NCBI RefSeq assembly: GCF_021728415.1
Contig: NZ_JAKKDV010000004.1
Coordinates: 270,354 to 334,353 of the forward strand
Direction of reading: 5' to 3'
Length of the DNA stretch: 64,000 nucleotides
Source of the DNA: Flaviramulus multivorans
GTDB taxonomy: Bacteria; Bacteroidota; Bacteroidia; Flavobacteriales; Flavobacteriaceae
Part shown: positions 17,332-26,092 of the stretch, in pieces
Numbering within the stretch: position 1 is the stretch's first letter
How the letters are laid out: the number at the start of each line of letters is the position of its first letter
The notes under the pieces: generated by a model
Told to the model about the DNA's origin: nothing
Databases searched by the model: none
Seen by the model: only the letters and a program-made list of their open reading frames with translations
Program-made: the position numbers and the translations under genes

Positions 17332-18606
17332 TTGAAAATAGAACAGCTACATAAACATTTCCTAGAATGTAATTCGGTATGCACCGACACTAGAAAAATT
17401 CAAAAAAATGACATGTTTTTCGCATTAAAAGGCGATAATTTTAATGGAAATTCTTATGCTAAAAAAGCTATTGAACTGGGCGCAAAATATGCTATAGTTG
17501 ACGAAGCAGAATTTGATATTTCAACTGAAACGATTTTAGTGGATAATGTTTTAGAAACACTTCAAAAACTAGCAACGTATCACCGAAATCATCTAAAAAC
17601 ACCTATAATAGCCCTTACTGGAAGTAATGGCAAAACCACGACTAAAGAACTTATCAATACCGTGCTTGCTCAAAAATACAATACAACAGCAACCATAGGT
17701 AATTTAAACAATCATATTGGTGTTCCATTAACACTATTATCGATGACAAAAAACACTCAAATTGGTATTGTAGAAATGGGTGCTAATCATCAAAAAGAAA
17801 TTGCGTTTCTATGTGAAATAGCTCAACCTGACTACGGTTATATTACAAATTTTGGAAAAGCTCATTTAGAAGGATTTGGTGGTTTAGAAGGTGTGATTAA
17901 AGGCAAAAGCGAGATGTATGATTATTTAATTACTCATAACAAAACTATTTTTGTTAATGCTAATGATGTTATTCAGGTTAATAAAACTAAGCAAGCAAAA
18001 ATCTACACTTTTGGGAATTCAGATCAAGATGTTGTGATTAGCTTTGTTGGTGCAAACCCATTTGTGTCTTGTAAGTATAATAAACTAACTATAGAAAGTC
18101 AGCTTATTGGCGATTACAATTTTAATAACATAGCTGCTGCAATTACAATTGGGAGCCTCTTTAAAGTCGACCCAAAGTCAATTAAAAAAGCGATTGAAAC
18201 ATATACTCCCAAAAATAATCGCTCACAGATAATTAATTTAGATTCTAATAAGATTATTCTAGACGCTTATAATGCAAACCCAACGAGTATGCAAGCTGCC
18301 TTAGGTAATTTTGAAAAGCAATCTGGTTATAAAATTGCTATTTTAGGTGATATGTTTGAACTTGGCAACGAAGCAAAAAAAGAACACCAACATATCGCTG
18401 ATATAGCTGTATTATTAAACATCGATAAGGTGATTTTTATCGGTGAAAATTTTTATGAAACAAATATAAATTCTAACAAAGCATCTAAATATAAACTGTT
18501 TGATGACTTTAAAGCTAATTTCAATATGTCTCAAATAAAAAACTCTACACTTTTAATTAAAGGATCCCGAGGTATGGCTTTAGAACGAGTTTTGGAATTA
18601 TTATAA
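17332..18606 (+). CDS. murF: UDP-MurNAc-tripeptide--D-Ala-D-Ala ligase
   Basis: Adds D-Ala-D-Ala to the UDP-MurNAc-tripeptide in peptidoglycan synthesis; cytoplasmic. 424 residues with the three Mur-ligase domains: N-terminal substrate domain (STDTRKI-like at CTDTRKI), the ATP site ALTGSNGKTTTKE, the central EMGANHQKEI and NFGKAHLEGFGG motifs, and the C-terminal DAYNANPTS motif typical of MurF. The start is TTG at 17332: the family N-terminus (KIEQLH) begins there and no suitable ATG lies near. It ends 4 bases before the tRNA-Val(GAC) gene on the other strand. Confidence 0.94.
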   Translation: MKIEQLHKHFLECNSVCTDTRKIQKNDMFFALKGDNFNGNSYAKKAIELGAKYAIVDEAEFDISTETILVDNVLETLQKLATYHRNHLKTPIIALTGSNGKTTTKELINTVLAQKYNTTATIGNLNNHIGVPLTLLSMTKNTQIGIVEMGANHQKEIAFLCEIAQPDYGYITNFGKAHLEGFGGLEGVIKGKSEMYDYLITHNKTIFVNANDVIQVNKTKQAKIYTFGNSDQDVVISFVGANPFVSCKYNKLTIESQLIGDYNFNNIAAAITIGSLFKVDPKSIKKAIETYTPKNNRSQIINLDSNKIILDAYNANPTSMQAALGNFEKQSGYKIAILGDMFELGNEAKKEHQHIADIAVLLNIDKVIFIGENFYETNINSNKASKYKLFDDFKANFNMSQIKNSTLLIKGSRGMALERVLELL

Positions 18607-18610
18607 AAGT

Positions 18611-18684
18611 GGGTCATACTGGATTCGAACCAGTGACTTCTACCCTGTCAAGGTAACACTCTGAACCAACTGAGTTAATGACCC
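18611..18684 (-). tRNA. tRNA-Val (anticodon GAC)
   Basis: 74 bases. The acceptor stem is GGGTCAT/ATGACCC; the D-loop, the GGTTCGAATCC T-arm and a 5-bp anticodon stem (TTACC/GGTAG) around the loop TTGACAG are all intact. The anticodon GAC reads GUC/GUU. No CCA is encoded. Confidence 0.92.
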
Positions 18685-18722
18685 TTTTTTAGCTAAGTAT
18701 AAAATTAAATAAATATAGGAAT

Positions 18723-18748
18723 AAAAAAAGCTTCCATTTCTGGAAGCT
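18723..18748 (-). terminator. terminator between the two tRNA-Val genes
   Basis: Minus strand: AGCTTCCA / TGGAAGCT stem (8 bp, perfect), 4-base loop, then seven Ts. It follows tRNA-Val(UAC) and precedes tRNA-Val(GAC), so the second tRNA needs readthrough or its own promoter. Confidence 0.85.
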
Positions 18749-18752
18749 CTGT

Positions 18753-18826
18753 GGGCGCGAAGGGATTCGAACCCCTGACCCCTTGGGTGTAAACCAAGTG
18801 CTCTGAACCAACTGAGCTACGCGCCC
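18753..18826 (-). tRNA. tRNA-Val (anticodon UAC)
   Basis: 74 bases. Acceptor stem GGGCGCG/CGCGCCC, anticodon stem CTTGG/CCAAG around TTTACAC, anticodon TAC (reads GUA and, if modified, GUG). The T-arm is GGGTTCGAATCCC-like. No encoded CCA. Confidence 0.94.
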
Positions 18827-18888
18827 TCTAATTTGGATTGCAAATATAATCTAGTTTTTAATACTGCAAAAACTTTTTTGAGAAAATT

Positions 18889-20106
18889 TTAAATTATTTC
18901 AGCTACCACAAAAGTACTACCACCAATAAAAATAAAATCATTTGCAGTAGCATTTTGTAAAGCATTTTTATACGCCTCATTAACTGAATTATAAGACGCT
19001 CCTTTTAGTTCATGTCTATTAAAAACATCCTTTAATTCCTTAGCATCTAAACCTCGTGGAATATCTGGCTTGCAAAAGTAATAGGTAGCATTTTTGGGCA
19101 GTAAATCTATTATTGAATTTAAATCCTTGTCATTTACAACCCCAAAAACGATATGAAGTTTATCAAACGCTTCAAATTTAAACTGGTTAATCACATAGGT
19201 TAACCCTTCTTTATTATGACCTGTGTCACATACCACCTTAGGGCTATGATTCAAAATTTGCCATCGTCCTAATAAGCCAGTCGTTTTAACCACGTTCAAA
19301 AGGCCTTTTTCTATATGCTGTTTCGAAATTTTATATCCTTTTTTCTGAAGTTCATCTATTGTTTGTAAAACCGTTTTAATATTTTTAGTTTGATAACTTC
19401 CTATTAAATCGGATTCATACGTTTTAAAAACATTTTTATCGGCAAAAACTATTTTAGAATTATTTTTTCTAGCTAAATCTTTAAAAACAGCTGTGGTTTC
19501 TTTTTGCGTTTCACCTATTACCACCGGTGTATTTGGTTTAATAATCCCTCCCTTTTCAAAAGCAATTGCCTGCAAAGTATCACCCAAAAACTGGGTGTGA
19601 TCTAAACCAATATTCGTAATTACCGAAACTTCTGGTGAGATAATATTAGTTGAATCTAATCTTCCTCCCATTCCTACTTCAACAACTGCTATATCAACCT
19701 TTTGTTTAGAAAAGTAATCAAACGCCATTCCTACTGTCATTTCAAAAAATGATAGTGAATTTGAATTAAAAAAGGATTTATTTCGTTTGATAAACCCAAT
19801 AACAAATTGTTTGCTTACTTCTTTCCCATTAACTTTAATACGTTCTCTAAAATCTTTTAAATGAGGAGATGTATACAGTCCTACTTTATAGCCAGCATCT
19901 TGTAAAATAGACGCAAGCATATGACTTGTAGATCCCTTTCCATTTGTGCCAGCTACGTGAATCGATTTAAAATTATGATGTGGATTGTTAAGATGAGTGG
20001 CTAATTTAACTGTATTCGTTAAGTCTTTTTTAAACGCCGATTTACCCTGTTTTTGATACATTGGTAGTTGAGAAAACATCCAATTAACTGTATCCTGATA
20101 CGTCAT
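18889..20106 (-). CDS. folC: folylpolyglutamate / dihydrofolate synthase
   Basis: Adds Glu to dihydropteroate and to reduced folates. 405 residues, Mur-ligase-like. The ATP loop HVAGTNGKGSTSHML is near the N-terminus; VEVGMGGRLDSTN and ITNIGLDHTQFLG are the expected FolC motifs, and CDTGHNKEGL marks the C-terminal domain. It starts 3 bases after the stop of the TonB-like gene, so it is the last gene of the exbB-exbD-tonB unit. Coupling of folate synthesis to an energy-transduction operon is positional and may have no functional meaning. Confidence 0.92.
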   Translation of the reverse strand: MTYQDTVNWMFSQLPMYQKQGKSAFKKDLTNTVKLATHLNNPHHNFKSIHVAGTNGKGSTSHMLASILQDAGYKVGLYTSPHLKDFRERIKVNGKEVSKQFVIGFIKRNKSFFNSNSLSFFEMTVGMAFDYFSKQKVDIAVVEVGMGGRLDSTNIISPEVSVITNIGLDHTQFLGDTLQAIAFEKGGIIKPNTPVVIGETQKETTAVFKDLARKNNSKIVFADKNVFKTYESDLIGSYQTKNIKTVLQTIDELQKKGYKISKQHIEKGLLNVVKTTGLLGRWQILNHSPKVVCDTGHNKEGLTYVINQFKFEAFDKLHIVFGVVNDKDLNSIIDLLPKNATYYFCKPDIPRGLDAKELKDVFNRHELKGASYNSVNEAYKNALQNATANDFIFIGGSTFVVAEII

Positions 20107-20109
20107 TAA

Positions 20110-20958
20110 TTACTGACTTAAATTGAAGTTAACACTAACAAATCCAATTTGTTTTGCAGGTGCTTTAGAGTCTGCTGGCCATTTATGAGATAATGCAATT
20201 TTTTTTGCTGGCTCTAATAGGCATTGTGCTGTATTAGTGGTTCCTCGTTGTCCAGGTTCAGCTTTTGTAACATTACCATTTCTATCTACTTCTATTCTAA
20301 CAACAACCCTTCCAGATTCATTACAATCTTGTTTGATTGTTTTATATGAAGCTCTACCACGACCATTTAAACCATAACCAACACCACCATTTCCTGCACC
20401 TTGTCCACCAAAATAACTTGGTGCGTACGGATCTCCATCAAGTTGCCCTTTATCACCTGCTTTATTATCATTTCCTTCACTACCAGAGTCAGTTCCATCA
20501 GATTTACTTACACCACCTATTAAGGCATCAAGCTTTTTCCTCTTTTCTTCTTGCTCTCGTTGTTCTTTAGCAATTCTATCAGCTTCTGCTTTAGCTTTGG
20601 CATCGGCAATAGCCTTAGCTTTTGCTTCGGCTTCCTTTTGTTTTTTAATTGCTATTTCTTCCGCATTATCTGCGGTTAACACTTCTTCTTTTACTTCAGA
20701 AGATGCTGTAGGCTCCGCTTTTGAAGCCTCAGGTTGAGGCGGTTCGTTTATTTCTTGAGGTTCAGACTTAACTGGGTTTTTAGGTTGAATATTCCCTTTA
20801 CCAAAATCAGTATTTCCAAAGTTTACTGCAACTCCATATTCTTCTGGTGGATCCATATAGGTTGTTCCAACCACAAACAAAAGCAACAGCAATATAATAG
20901 CTATTAAAGCTGTTAATTTTGCTGAATTTTTTTCATGTTTTGTTTCGAAGTATTTCAT
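20110..20958 (-). CDS. TonB-like energy transducer
   Basis: 282 residues. A short cytoplasmic N-terminus and one membrane helix (about residues 13-35) precede a Pro/Glu-rich stretch, an Ala/Lys/Glu coiled segment (EAKAKAIADAKAKAEADR) of TolA type, a Gly-rich linker, and a C-terminal TonB/TolA-like domain with one Cys pair (QDCNES and QCLLEP). It would carry proton-motive energy from ExbB/ExbD to outer-membrane receptors or, as a Tol-type protein, to envelope maintenance. Its start overlaps the exbD stop by one base, indicating coupling. Confidence 0.85.
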   Translation of the reverse strand: MKYFETKHEKNSAKLTALIAIILLLLLFVVGTTYMDPPEEYGVAVNFGNTDFGKGNIQPKNPVKSEPQEINEPPQPEASKAEPTASSEVKEEVLTADNAEEIAIKKQKEAEAKAKAIADAKAKAEADRIAKEQREQEEKRKKLDALIGGVSKSDGTDSGSEGNDNKAGDKGQLDGDPYAPSYFGGQGAGNGGVGYGLNGRGRASYKTIKQDCNESGRVVVRIEVDRNGNVTKAEPGQRGTTNTAQCLLEPAKKIALSHKWPADSKAPAKQIGFVSVNFNLSQ

Positions 20959-21350
20959 TAATTAGGCTTTACGGCTAATATTACTTTAAACTTATTTCGG
21001 TTGGCAATATCCATAACCTTTACAACATTTTCAACAGGCACAGACTTTTCGGCTCTTAAAACAATTGTAGGTTTTTCAACTGAAGATAAAGCAGCTAATA
21101 ATTCGTTTTCTAAGACGCTTTCACCAACTCGCTTTTGATCTATATAATACGTTAAATCCTTTTTTATGCTTACTGCTACAGACTTTTTATTCTCGGTTTT
21201 GCCACTTGCCTTTGGTAACAAAATATCAATGGCATTTGTAGTAACCAGTGTAGAAGCAATCATAAAAAATATAAGCAGCAAAAACACAATATCCGTCATA
21301 GACGACATATTGAACTCTGGCGTTACTTTATTTCTTCCTCTAAAATTCAT
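20958..21350 (-). CDS. ExbD/TolR biopolymer transport protein
   Basis: 130 residues with a single N-terminal membrane helix (DIVFLLLIFFMIAS) that holds the proton-pathway Asp near residue 20, and a periplasmic domain ending in VILAVKPN. It partners the proton-channel protein encoded one base upstream and the TonB-like protein downstream. ExbD and TolR cannot be separated by sequence alone here. Confidence 0.9.
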   Translation of the reverse strand: MNFRGRNKVTPEFNMSSMTDIVFLLLIFFMIASTLVTTNAIDILLPKASGKTENKKSVAVSIKKDLTYYIDQKRVGESVLENELLAALSSVEKPTIVLRAEKSVPVENVVKVMDIANRNKFKVILAVKPN

Positions 21351-21351
21351 A

Positions 21352-22050
21352 TTAAGTAGGTTCGTTTAAGTGATCTAGAAATTCTAACGAATTCGCTTCC
21401 ATTTGATACACCACTTTGTCAGTTCTTACAACTAAATGATTGTAGGCCATATATGCTACAATACCTACTATTAAACCTGCTACTGTGGTTGTCATGGCAG
21501 TATATAAACCTCCAGCCAAAACATCCATTTCTATACTTCCTCCTGCGTTAGCCAATTCAAATATTGCTAATATCATACCAATTACTGTTCCAAGAAACCC
21601 TATCATAGGAGCAGCACCCGATATAGTAGCTAAAATACTTACATTCTTTTCTAGTCCGTAAATTTCTAAACGACCTGCATTTTCAATAGCTGTATTAATA
21701 TCGGCAAGTGGTTTTCCTATTCTTGAAATTCCTTTACCAATCAATCGTGACACCGGTGTGTTCTGTTGAACGCAAAGTAATTGTGCTGAATCAATTTTAC
21801 CATTACTAACATGATCTTTAATTTGATTCATGAAATTAGAATCTACTTTTGAAGCCGCTTTTATAGCAAAAATACGTTCAAAGTAAATATAAATAGCAGT
21901 AACAAGTAATAAAAATAAAAGAGCAATGATAACCTGTCCTGCAAGACCTCCGCTACTTATTAATTCTATTATTGATAATGATTTTTCAACAGACTCGTCA
22001 GATAAGGCTTCAGAGCCTTCTTGAGCATTTTGTAATAATGTATTTAGCAT
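21352..22050 (-). CDS. MotA/TolQ/ExbB proton channel protein
   Basis: 232 residues with three membrane helices: one near 35-55 (QVIIALLFLLLVTAIYIYF), two near 140-205. The conserved segment TISGAAPMIGFLGTVIGMI and the YTAMTTTVAGLIVGI helix identify the family. With ExbD it forms the ion-driven motor that powers the TonB-like protein. It is the first gene of the exbB-exbD-tonB-folC group; spacings are 1 base, a 1-base overlap and 3 bases. Confidence 0.9.
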   Translation of the reverse strand: MLNTLLQNAQEGSEALSDESVEKSLSIIELISSGGLAGQVIIALLFLLLVTAIYIYFERIFAIKAASKVDSNFMNQIKDHVSNGKIDSAQLLCVQQNTPVSRLIGKGISRIGKPLADINTAIENAGRLEIYGLEKNVSILATISGAAPMIGFLGTVIGMILAIFELANAGGSIEMDVLAGGLYTAMTTTVAGLIVGIVAYMAYNHLVVRTDKVVYQMEANSLEFLDHLNEPT

Positions 22051-22155
22051 ATAATATTAATTTATTGCAACTCTATAACGTTGATTTTACTGATTAAGTA
22101 TACCATGTTTCATTTTGAATTTATTCAGCAAAACGATTTGTATGTCTTTTCAATT

Positions 22156-23547
22156 CTAAAAAAAAGTTCTGGTAACCATAAACCCTGCCGCTCCTACTAA
22201 AAAGCCAACTAAGGCTAACCATGAAATCTTTTTTAAATACCAGAAAAAATCTATTTTTTCCATGCCCATTGCAACAACACCTGCAGCCGAACCAATAATT
22301 AACATACTACCTCCTGTCCCCGCAGAATACGCTATAAAATGCCATAATTCGTTATCGATAGGTTCAGAAAACATTCCCAAACTTGCTGCCACCAACGGCA
22401 CATTATCAATGACCGCAGAACCTACTCCTAACAAAAGAACAACTAAATCAGAAACTCCTTCGTGGTGTAATTCGGTACCTAGCATTGGCATTGTATCTTG
22501 TAATGTAGTGGCAAAACCAAATAAAATCCCTAAAGACTCTAATGCAGCAACTGCCATTAAAATCCCTAAGAAGAATAATATACTTGGTAATTCAATTTTT
22601 GACAAGGAATAATGCACGGGGCTATGATGGGCATGAGCGTCACTTTCTTCAGCATGAAACTCTGTTAAACTAAACTTTGAACTACTGTAAATCTCAGCAA
22701 ATATAGCAACAACACCTAGCGATAGCATCATACCTACATAAGGAGGCAAGTGGGTAATCATTTTAAAAATAGGCACAAAAACAATTGCCCCTAAACCTAA
22801 GTATAACATAGTAGAACTAAACTTAGATTTCTTTTTCTCAATCACTTCTTCAACATCTAATTCTCCCTTAAAAACAGGCAAGAATGACGCTATTAATGCT
22901 GGAACTAACATACATAATAATGATGGAATAAATAAATATCCTATTAAGTGTCCTGTAGTAACTTTTTTACCTATCCAAAGCATCGTAGTTGTTACATCTC
23001 CTATAGGAGACCATGCACCACCGGCGTTAGCCGCAATTATTATTAAACCTGCATACCACAAACGAATATCCCTGTCTTTTACTATTTTTTGAAGAATTGA
23101 AATAAGTACAATTGTAGCTGTTAAATTGTCAATAATAGCCGATAATATAAATGCTAGAAAACAAAAAATCCATAAGATTTTCGTTTTCTTCTTAGTTTTA
23201 ATAAAGTCTTTTATAGTTGAAAAACCATCAAAGTAATCTATAATTTCAACAATTGTCATGGCTCCTAAAAGAAACACGAGTATCTCAGATGTTTTACCCA
23301 AATGATGCAATAGGGTTTCTTCCATGATGTGCGTTTTTTCCTCGTGCCCCAGTAATCCAAAGTTTTCTAGTAACGCATGTTTTCCCGAATCAAACCATTG
23401 AGGGAAGGTTTCTAAACCCAGAGCAATTAAGGCCCAACAAATAGCCATCATTACTAATGCCGGAATTAATTTATCAATCTTTATACTATGCTCTAAGGTA
23501 ATGGCTAAATAACCCATTACGAATACTAAAATAATTGCTGATTCCAT
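22156..23547 (-). CDS. nhaD: NhaD-type sodium/proton antiporter
   Basis: 463-residue polytopic membrane protein of the ion transporter (IT) superfamily. About a dozen hydrophobic helices are visible; motifs such as DNLTATIVLIS, NAGGAWSPIGDVTT and the late SAVIDNVPLVAAS with GTGGSMLIIGSAAG match NhaD. It exchanges sodium or lithium for protons, fitting a marine organism. It starts 10 bases after the dehydrogenase stop, so both are likely cotranscribed. Confidence 0.9.
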   Translation of the reverse strand: MESAIILVFVMGYLAITLEHSIKIDKLIPALVMMAICWALIALGLETFPQWFDSGKHALLENFGLLGHEEKTHIMEETLLHHLGKTSEILVFLLGAMTIVEIIDYFDGFSTIKDFIKTKKKTKILWIFCFLAFILSAIIDNLTATIVLISILQKIVKDRDIRLWYAGLIIIAANAGGAWSPIGDVTTTMLWIGKKVTTGHLIGYLFIPSLLCMLVPALIASFLPVFKGELDVEEVIEKKKSKFSSTMLYLGLGAIVFVPIFKMITHLPPYVGMMLSLGVVAIFAEIYSSSKFSLTEFHAEESDAHAHHSPVHYSLSKIELPSILFFLGILMAVAALESLGILFGFATTLQDTMPMLGTELHHEGVSDLVVLLLGVGSAVIDNVPLVAASLGMFSEPIDNELWHFIAYSAGTGGSMLIIGSAAGVVAMGMEKIDFFWYLKKISWLALVGFLVGAAGFMVTRTFF

Positions 23548-23557
23548 AAATTTGTTT

Positions 23558-24784
23558 TTAGATGAGTTGGTTAAGTGCTATCTCAAAAGCGGTAGCACTA
23601 ATTTCAGTTTTTGATTTATTTTTGTTGTAAATTTTTTCAATTGCTTCTCTAATAGTGTTCGATGTGTCATTAAAAATTGCTTCATCGGTCATTTGTACTC
23701 GACGCTCCATAAAATATGCAAATACCCGGGCCATTCCACAATTTGATATAAAATCGGGAATTAAACTCACTCTATAATCCGTATGCTCCATAATGGGTCC
23801 GAAGAAAATTTCTTTATCTGCAAATGGCACATTGGCACCGCATGATATCACTTCTAAACCACTATCAATCATTTCGTCTATTTGATTTATAGTAATTAAA
23901 CGTGATGCTGCACAAGGTGCAAATATTTCTGTTTTAATTGACCAAATTTTTTCATTAATAACATCAAAAGGAATTAAGTTATCAGCTTTTAAAGTATTTC
24001 CGTTTTTAGCCAAAAAAAGTTCTGTTATCTCTTCAAAAGTAAAGCCTTCTTCATTTATTAATCCGCCAGCAATATCGATAATACCTACTACTTTTGCTCC
24101 CATTTGAGACAAGTAAAATGCAGCGGCAGCACCAACATTTCCAAAACCTTGAATAACGGCACGTTTACCTTCAACATTTCCACCGTACACATTATAATAT
24201 TGTTTTACAGCTTCGGCTACACCAAAACCTGTAATCATATCGGCAATAGTATATTTTCTGGAAACATTAGGAGAATACGTAGGATTTTCAATAACCTTAA
24301 TCACTCCTTGTCTTAACTGCCCTATTCTATTAATTTTATCCGCCTCAGTGGGTTTAAAATGCCCATTAAAAACACCTTCTTGCGGATGCCAAACACCACT
24401 TTCTTCAGTAATTGGAATTACTTCATGAATTTCATCCACATTTAAATCTCCTCCAGTACCGTAGTAACTTTTTAAAAGTGGTGAAACCGCCTTGTACCAA
24501 CGTTCTAAAACCCCTTTTTTTCGAGGATCTTTTGGGTCGAAATTTATTCCAGATTTAGCACCACCAATTGCAGGACCAGAGACCGTAAACTTAATCTCCA
24601 TAGTTTTTGCTAAAGATAAAACTTCATTCATATCGAGTCCTTTTCGCATTCTAGTACCTCCGCCTGCTGCACCACCGCGTAATGAGTTTATCACTACCCA
24701 ACCTTCTGCATCGGTTTCAGAGTCTTTCCAATTAAAAACAATTTCAGGTTCTTTATTCTCGTATTTTTTTAATAATTCTTTCAT
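23558..24784 (-). CDS. Glu/Leu/Phe/Val dehydrogenase family protein
   Basis: 408 residues. The N-terminal catalytic domain carries GGAAGGGTR and GGAKSGINFDP with the catalytic Lys; the C-terminal Rossmann domain has the VIQGFGNVG cofactor loop. It interconverts an amino acid and its 2-oxo acid with NAD(P). Substrate choice between Leu/Val-type and Glu-type is not certain; the overall form is nearer to leucine dehydrogenase-like proteins of Bacteroidota. It is the first gene of a two-gene unit with nhaD and has a long leader from a -7 box at 24888. Confidence 0.87.
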   Translation of the reverse strand: MKELLKKYENKEPEIVFNWKDSETDAEGWVVINSLRGGAAGGGTRMRKGLDMNEVLSLAKTMEIKFTVSGPAIGGAKSGINFDPKDPRKKGVLERWYKAVSPLLKSYYGTGGDLNVDEIHEVIPITEESGVWHPQEGVFNGHFKPTEADKINRIGQLRQGVIKVIENPTYSPNVSRKYTIADMITGFGVAEAVKQYYNVYGGNVEGKRAVIQGFGNVGAAAAFYLSQMGAKVVGIIDIAGGLINEEGFTFEEITELFLAKNGNTLKADNLIPFDVINEKIWSIKTEIFAPCAASRLITINQIDEMIDSGLEVISCGANVPFADKEIFFGPIMEHTDYRVSLIPDFISNCGMARVFAYFMERRVQMTDEAIFNDTSNTIREAIEKIYNKNKSKTEISATAFEIALNQLI

Positions 24785-24887
24785 TTTTTTATTTATATGA
24801 TTCGTTTTTAGCTTTCTAATAATTATAGGGTGTATTCAAGGGTAGCTAAAGCTGATTCATAATGAAAGTATTAATTTACTAATGTAA

Positions 24888-24895
24888 CAAATATA
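24888..24895 (-). promoter_or_regulatory. -7 box (TATATTTG) upstream of the amino-acid dehydrogenase
   Basis: Exact TAnnTTTG match on the minus strand, about 100 bases before the ATG at 24784. No TTG at proper spacing is visible. The leader contains an inverted pair TTTAGC / GCTAAA. Confidence 0.4.
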
Positions 24896-24933
24896 AAAAA
24901 CAAAAATCCTTAAAGATTAAATTTTCATTATTT

Positions 24934-25998
24934 TTAAGGTAGATATATTTTACCAGAACTATGATTCTTTTTAGCTCCCGTTACGCTTCGTAAACAATTA
25001 ATTTCATTTCTCAGTTTTAACACACCTAAAAGCCCGAAAATGAGGGCCTCTTTATATTCTATAACTTCATTTTTTGGAATTACAATGGTTTGATTTGAAT
25101 GTGCTTTTATTCTATTTATAAGGTAAGTATTGTATACACCACCACCAGTAATTAAAACATTACCTTTATTTTTTTTGTTTATTTCAGTTGCTATTTGGAT
25201 TGACATGTGTTCTACAACGGTTCGTAAAACATCTTTTACATCTAAATTATACGAGTTAATTAAAGCAAATATGTGTTTACTCACCCATTCCAACCCTAAA
25301 GATTTTGGATAATTCTCCTTGTAAAAAGGCAATGCATTTAATTGACCAAGCAAGTTTTGATTTATGCTTCCAGTTGCAGATATATTTCCTTCGTCATCAT
25401 AATCCAATCCCAGTTTCTTTACATAATAGTTTAAAACAATATTTACGGGGCAAATATCATAGGCAATTCTTTCTTTATTTATTTCTGTTGAAATATTTGC
25501 AAAACCACCCAAATTCAAGCAATAATCATATTCAGAAAAAAGCAATAAATCTCCAACTGGTACCAAAGGCGCACCTTGACCACCTAATTCTACATCTTGG
25601 ACTCTAAAGTCGCAAACAACTGTTTCCTTTAATAATTCTGCCAAAAGCGGTTTGTTTCCGATCTGATAGGTTAATTTATTTTCTGGTTGATGTAAAGCAG
25701 TATGCCCATGAGAACATATGGCATCAATTTGCTGAATATTATTTTTTTTGATAAAATTTTTAATAATAGTAGCTAAATGTCTCGTGTAATCGTCATCTAT
25801 TCGCTCTAATTTTTCAATCGGAGAAGACACCAAACCCCTTAATGTTTCAAACCAAGTACTGCCATATGAAACCGTTTCAGAATGAATAATCTCAAATTGC
25901 CACGAATTATCAACCTTAAAATTCACAAAAACCAAATCAATACCATCTAAAGAGGTACCAGACATGACTCCTATAACATTGTATTCGGTTTTTATCAT
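24934..25998 (-). CDS. anmK: anhydro-N-acetylmuramic acid kinase
   Basis: Phosphorylates 1,6-anhydro-MurNAc with ring opening, recycling peptidoglycan fragments. 354 residues. The signature GVMSGTSLDGIDL is at residues 10-22; further motifs are SHGHTALHQP, LNLGGFANIS, CPVNIVLNYY and ITGGGVYN. The fold is a sugar-kinase/actin type. It is divergent from the acyl-CoA dehydrogenase gene, with 94 bases between the start codons. Confidence 0.93.
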   Translation of the reverse strand: MIKTEYNVIGVMSGTSLDGIDLVFVNFKVDNSWQFEIIHSETVSYGSTWFETLRGLVSSPIEKLERIDDDYTRHLATIIKNFIKKNNIQQIDAICSHGHTALHQPENKLTYQIGNKPLLAELLKETVVCDFRVQDVELGGQGAPLVPVGDLLLFSEYDYCLNLGGFANISTEINKERIAYDICPVNIVLNYYVKKLGLDYDDEGNISATGSINQNLLGQLNALPFYKENYPKSLGLEWVSKHIFALINSYNLDVKDVLRTVVEHMSIQIATEINKKNKGNVLITGGGVYNTYLINRIKAHSNQTIVIPKNEVIEYKEALIFGLLGVLKLRNEINCLRSVTGAKKNHSSGKIYLP

Positions 25999-26022
25999 TT
26001 GGGGTAAAAATAATAATCCATA

Positions 26023-26053
26023 TTGAAAAATTCACACTAAAAAGCTATATTTG
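26023..26053 (+). promoter_or_regulatory. promoter of the acyl-CoA dehydrogenase (TTG - N20 - TATATTTG)
   Basis: TTG at 26023-26025 and an exact TATATTTG at 26046-26053, spaced 20 bases. It excludes the upstream in-frame start at 26051 and supports the ATG at 26093, with a leader of about 35 bases. Confidence 0.65.
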
Positions 26054-26092
26054 TACACATTTTTTATCAAAATATCAATTTATTTACGAATT

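Noticed and set aside
18607..18888. Small protein genes around the tRNAs
   Set aside because: The interval is filled by two tRNAs and a terminator; no frame with coding character.
20337..20570. His-rich frame on the plus strand
   Set aside because: It is the complement of the Gly/Lys-rich linker of the TonB-like gene.
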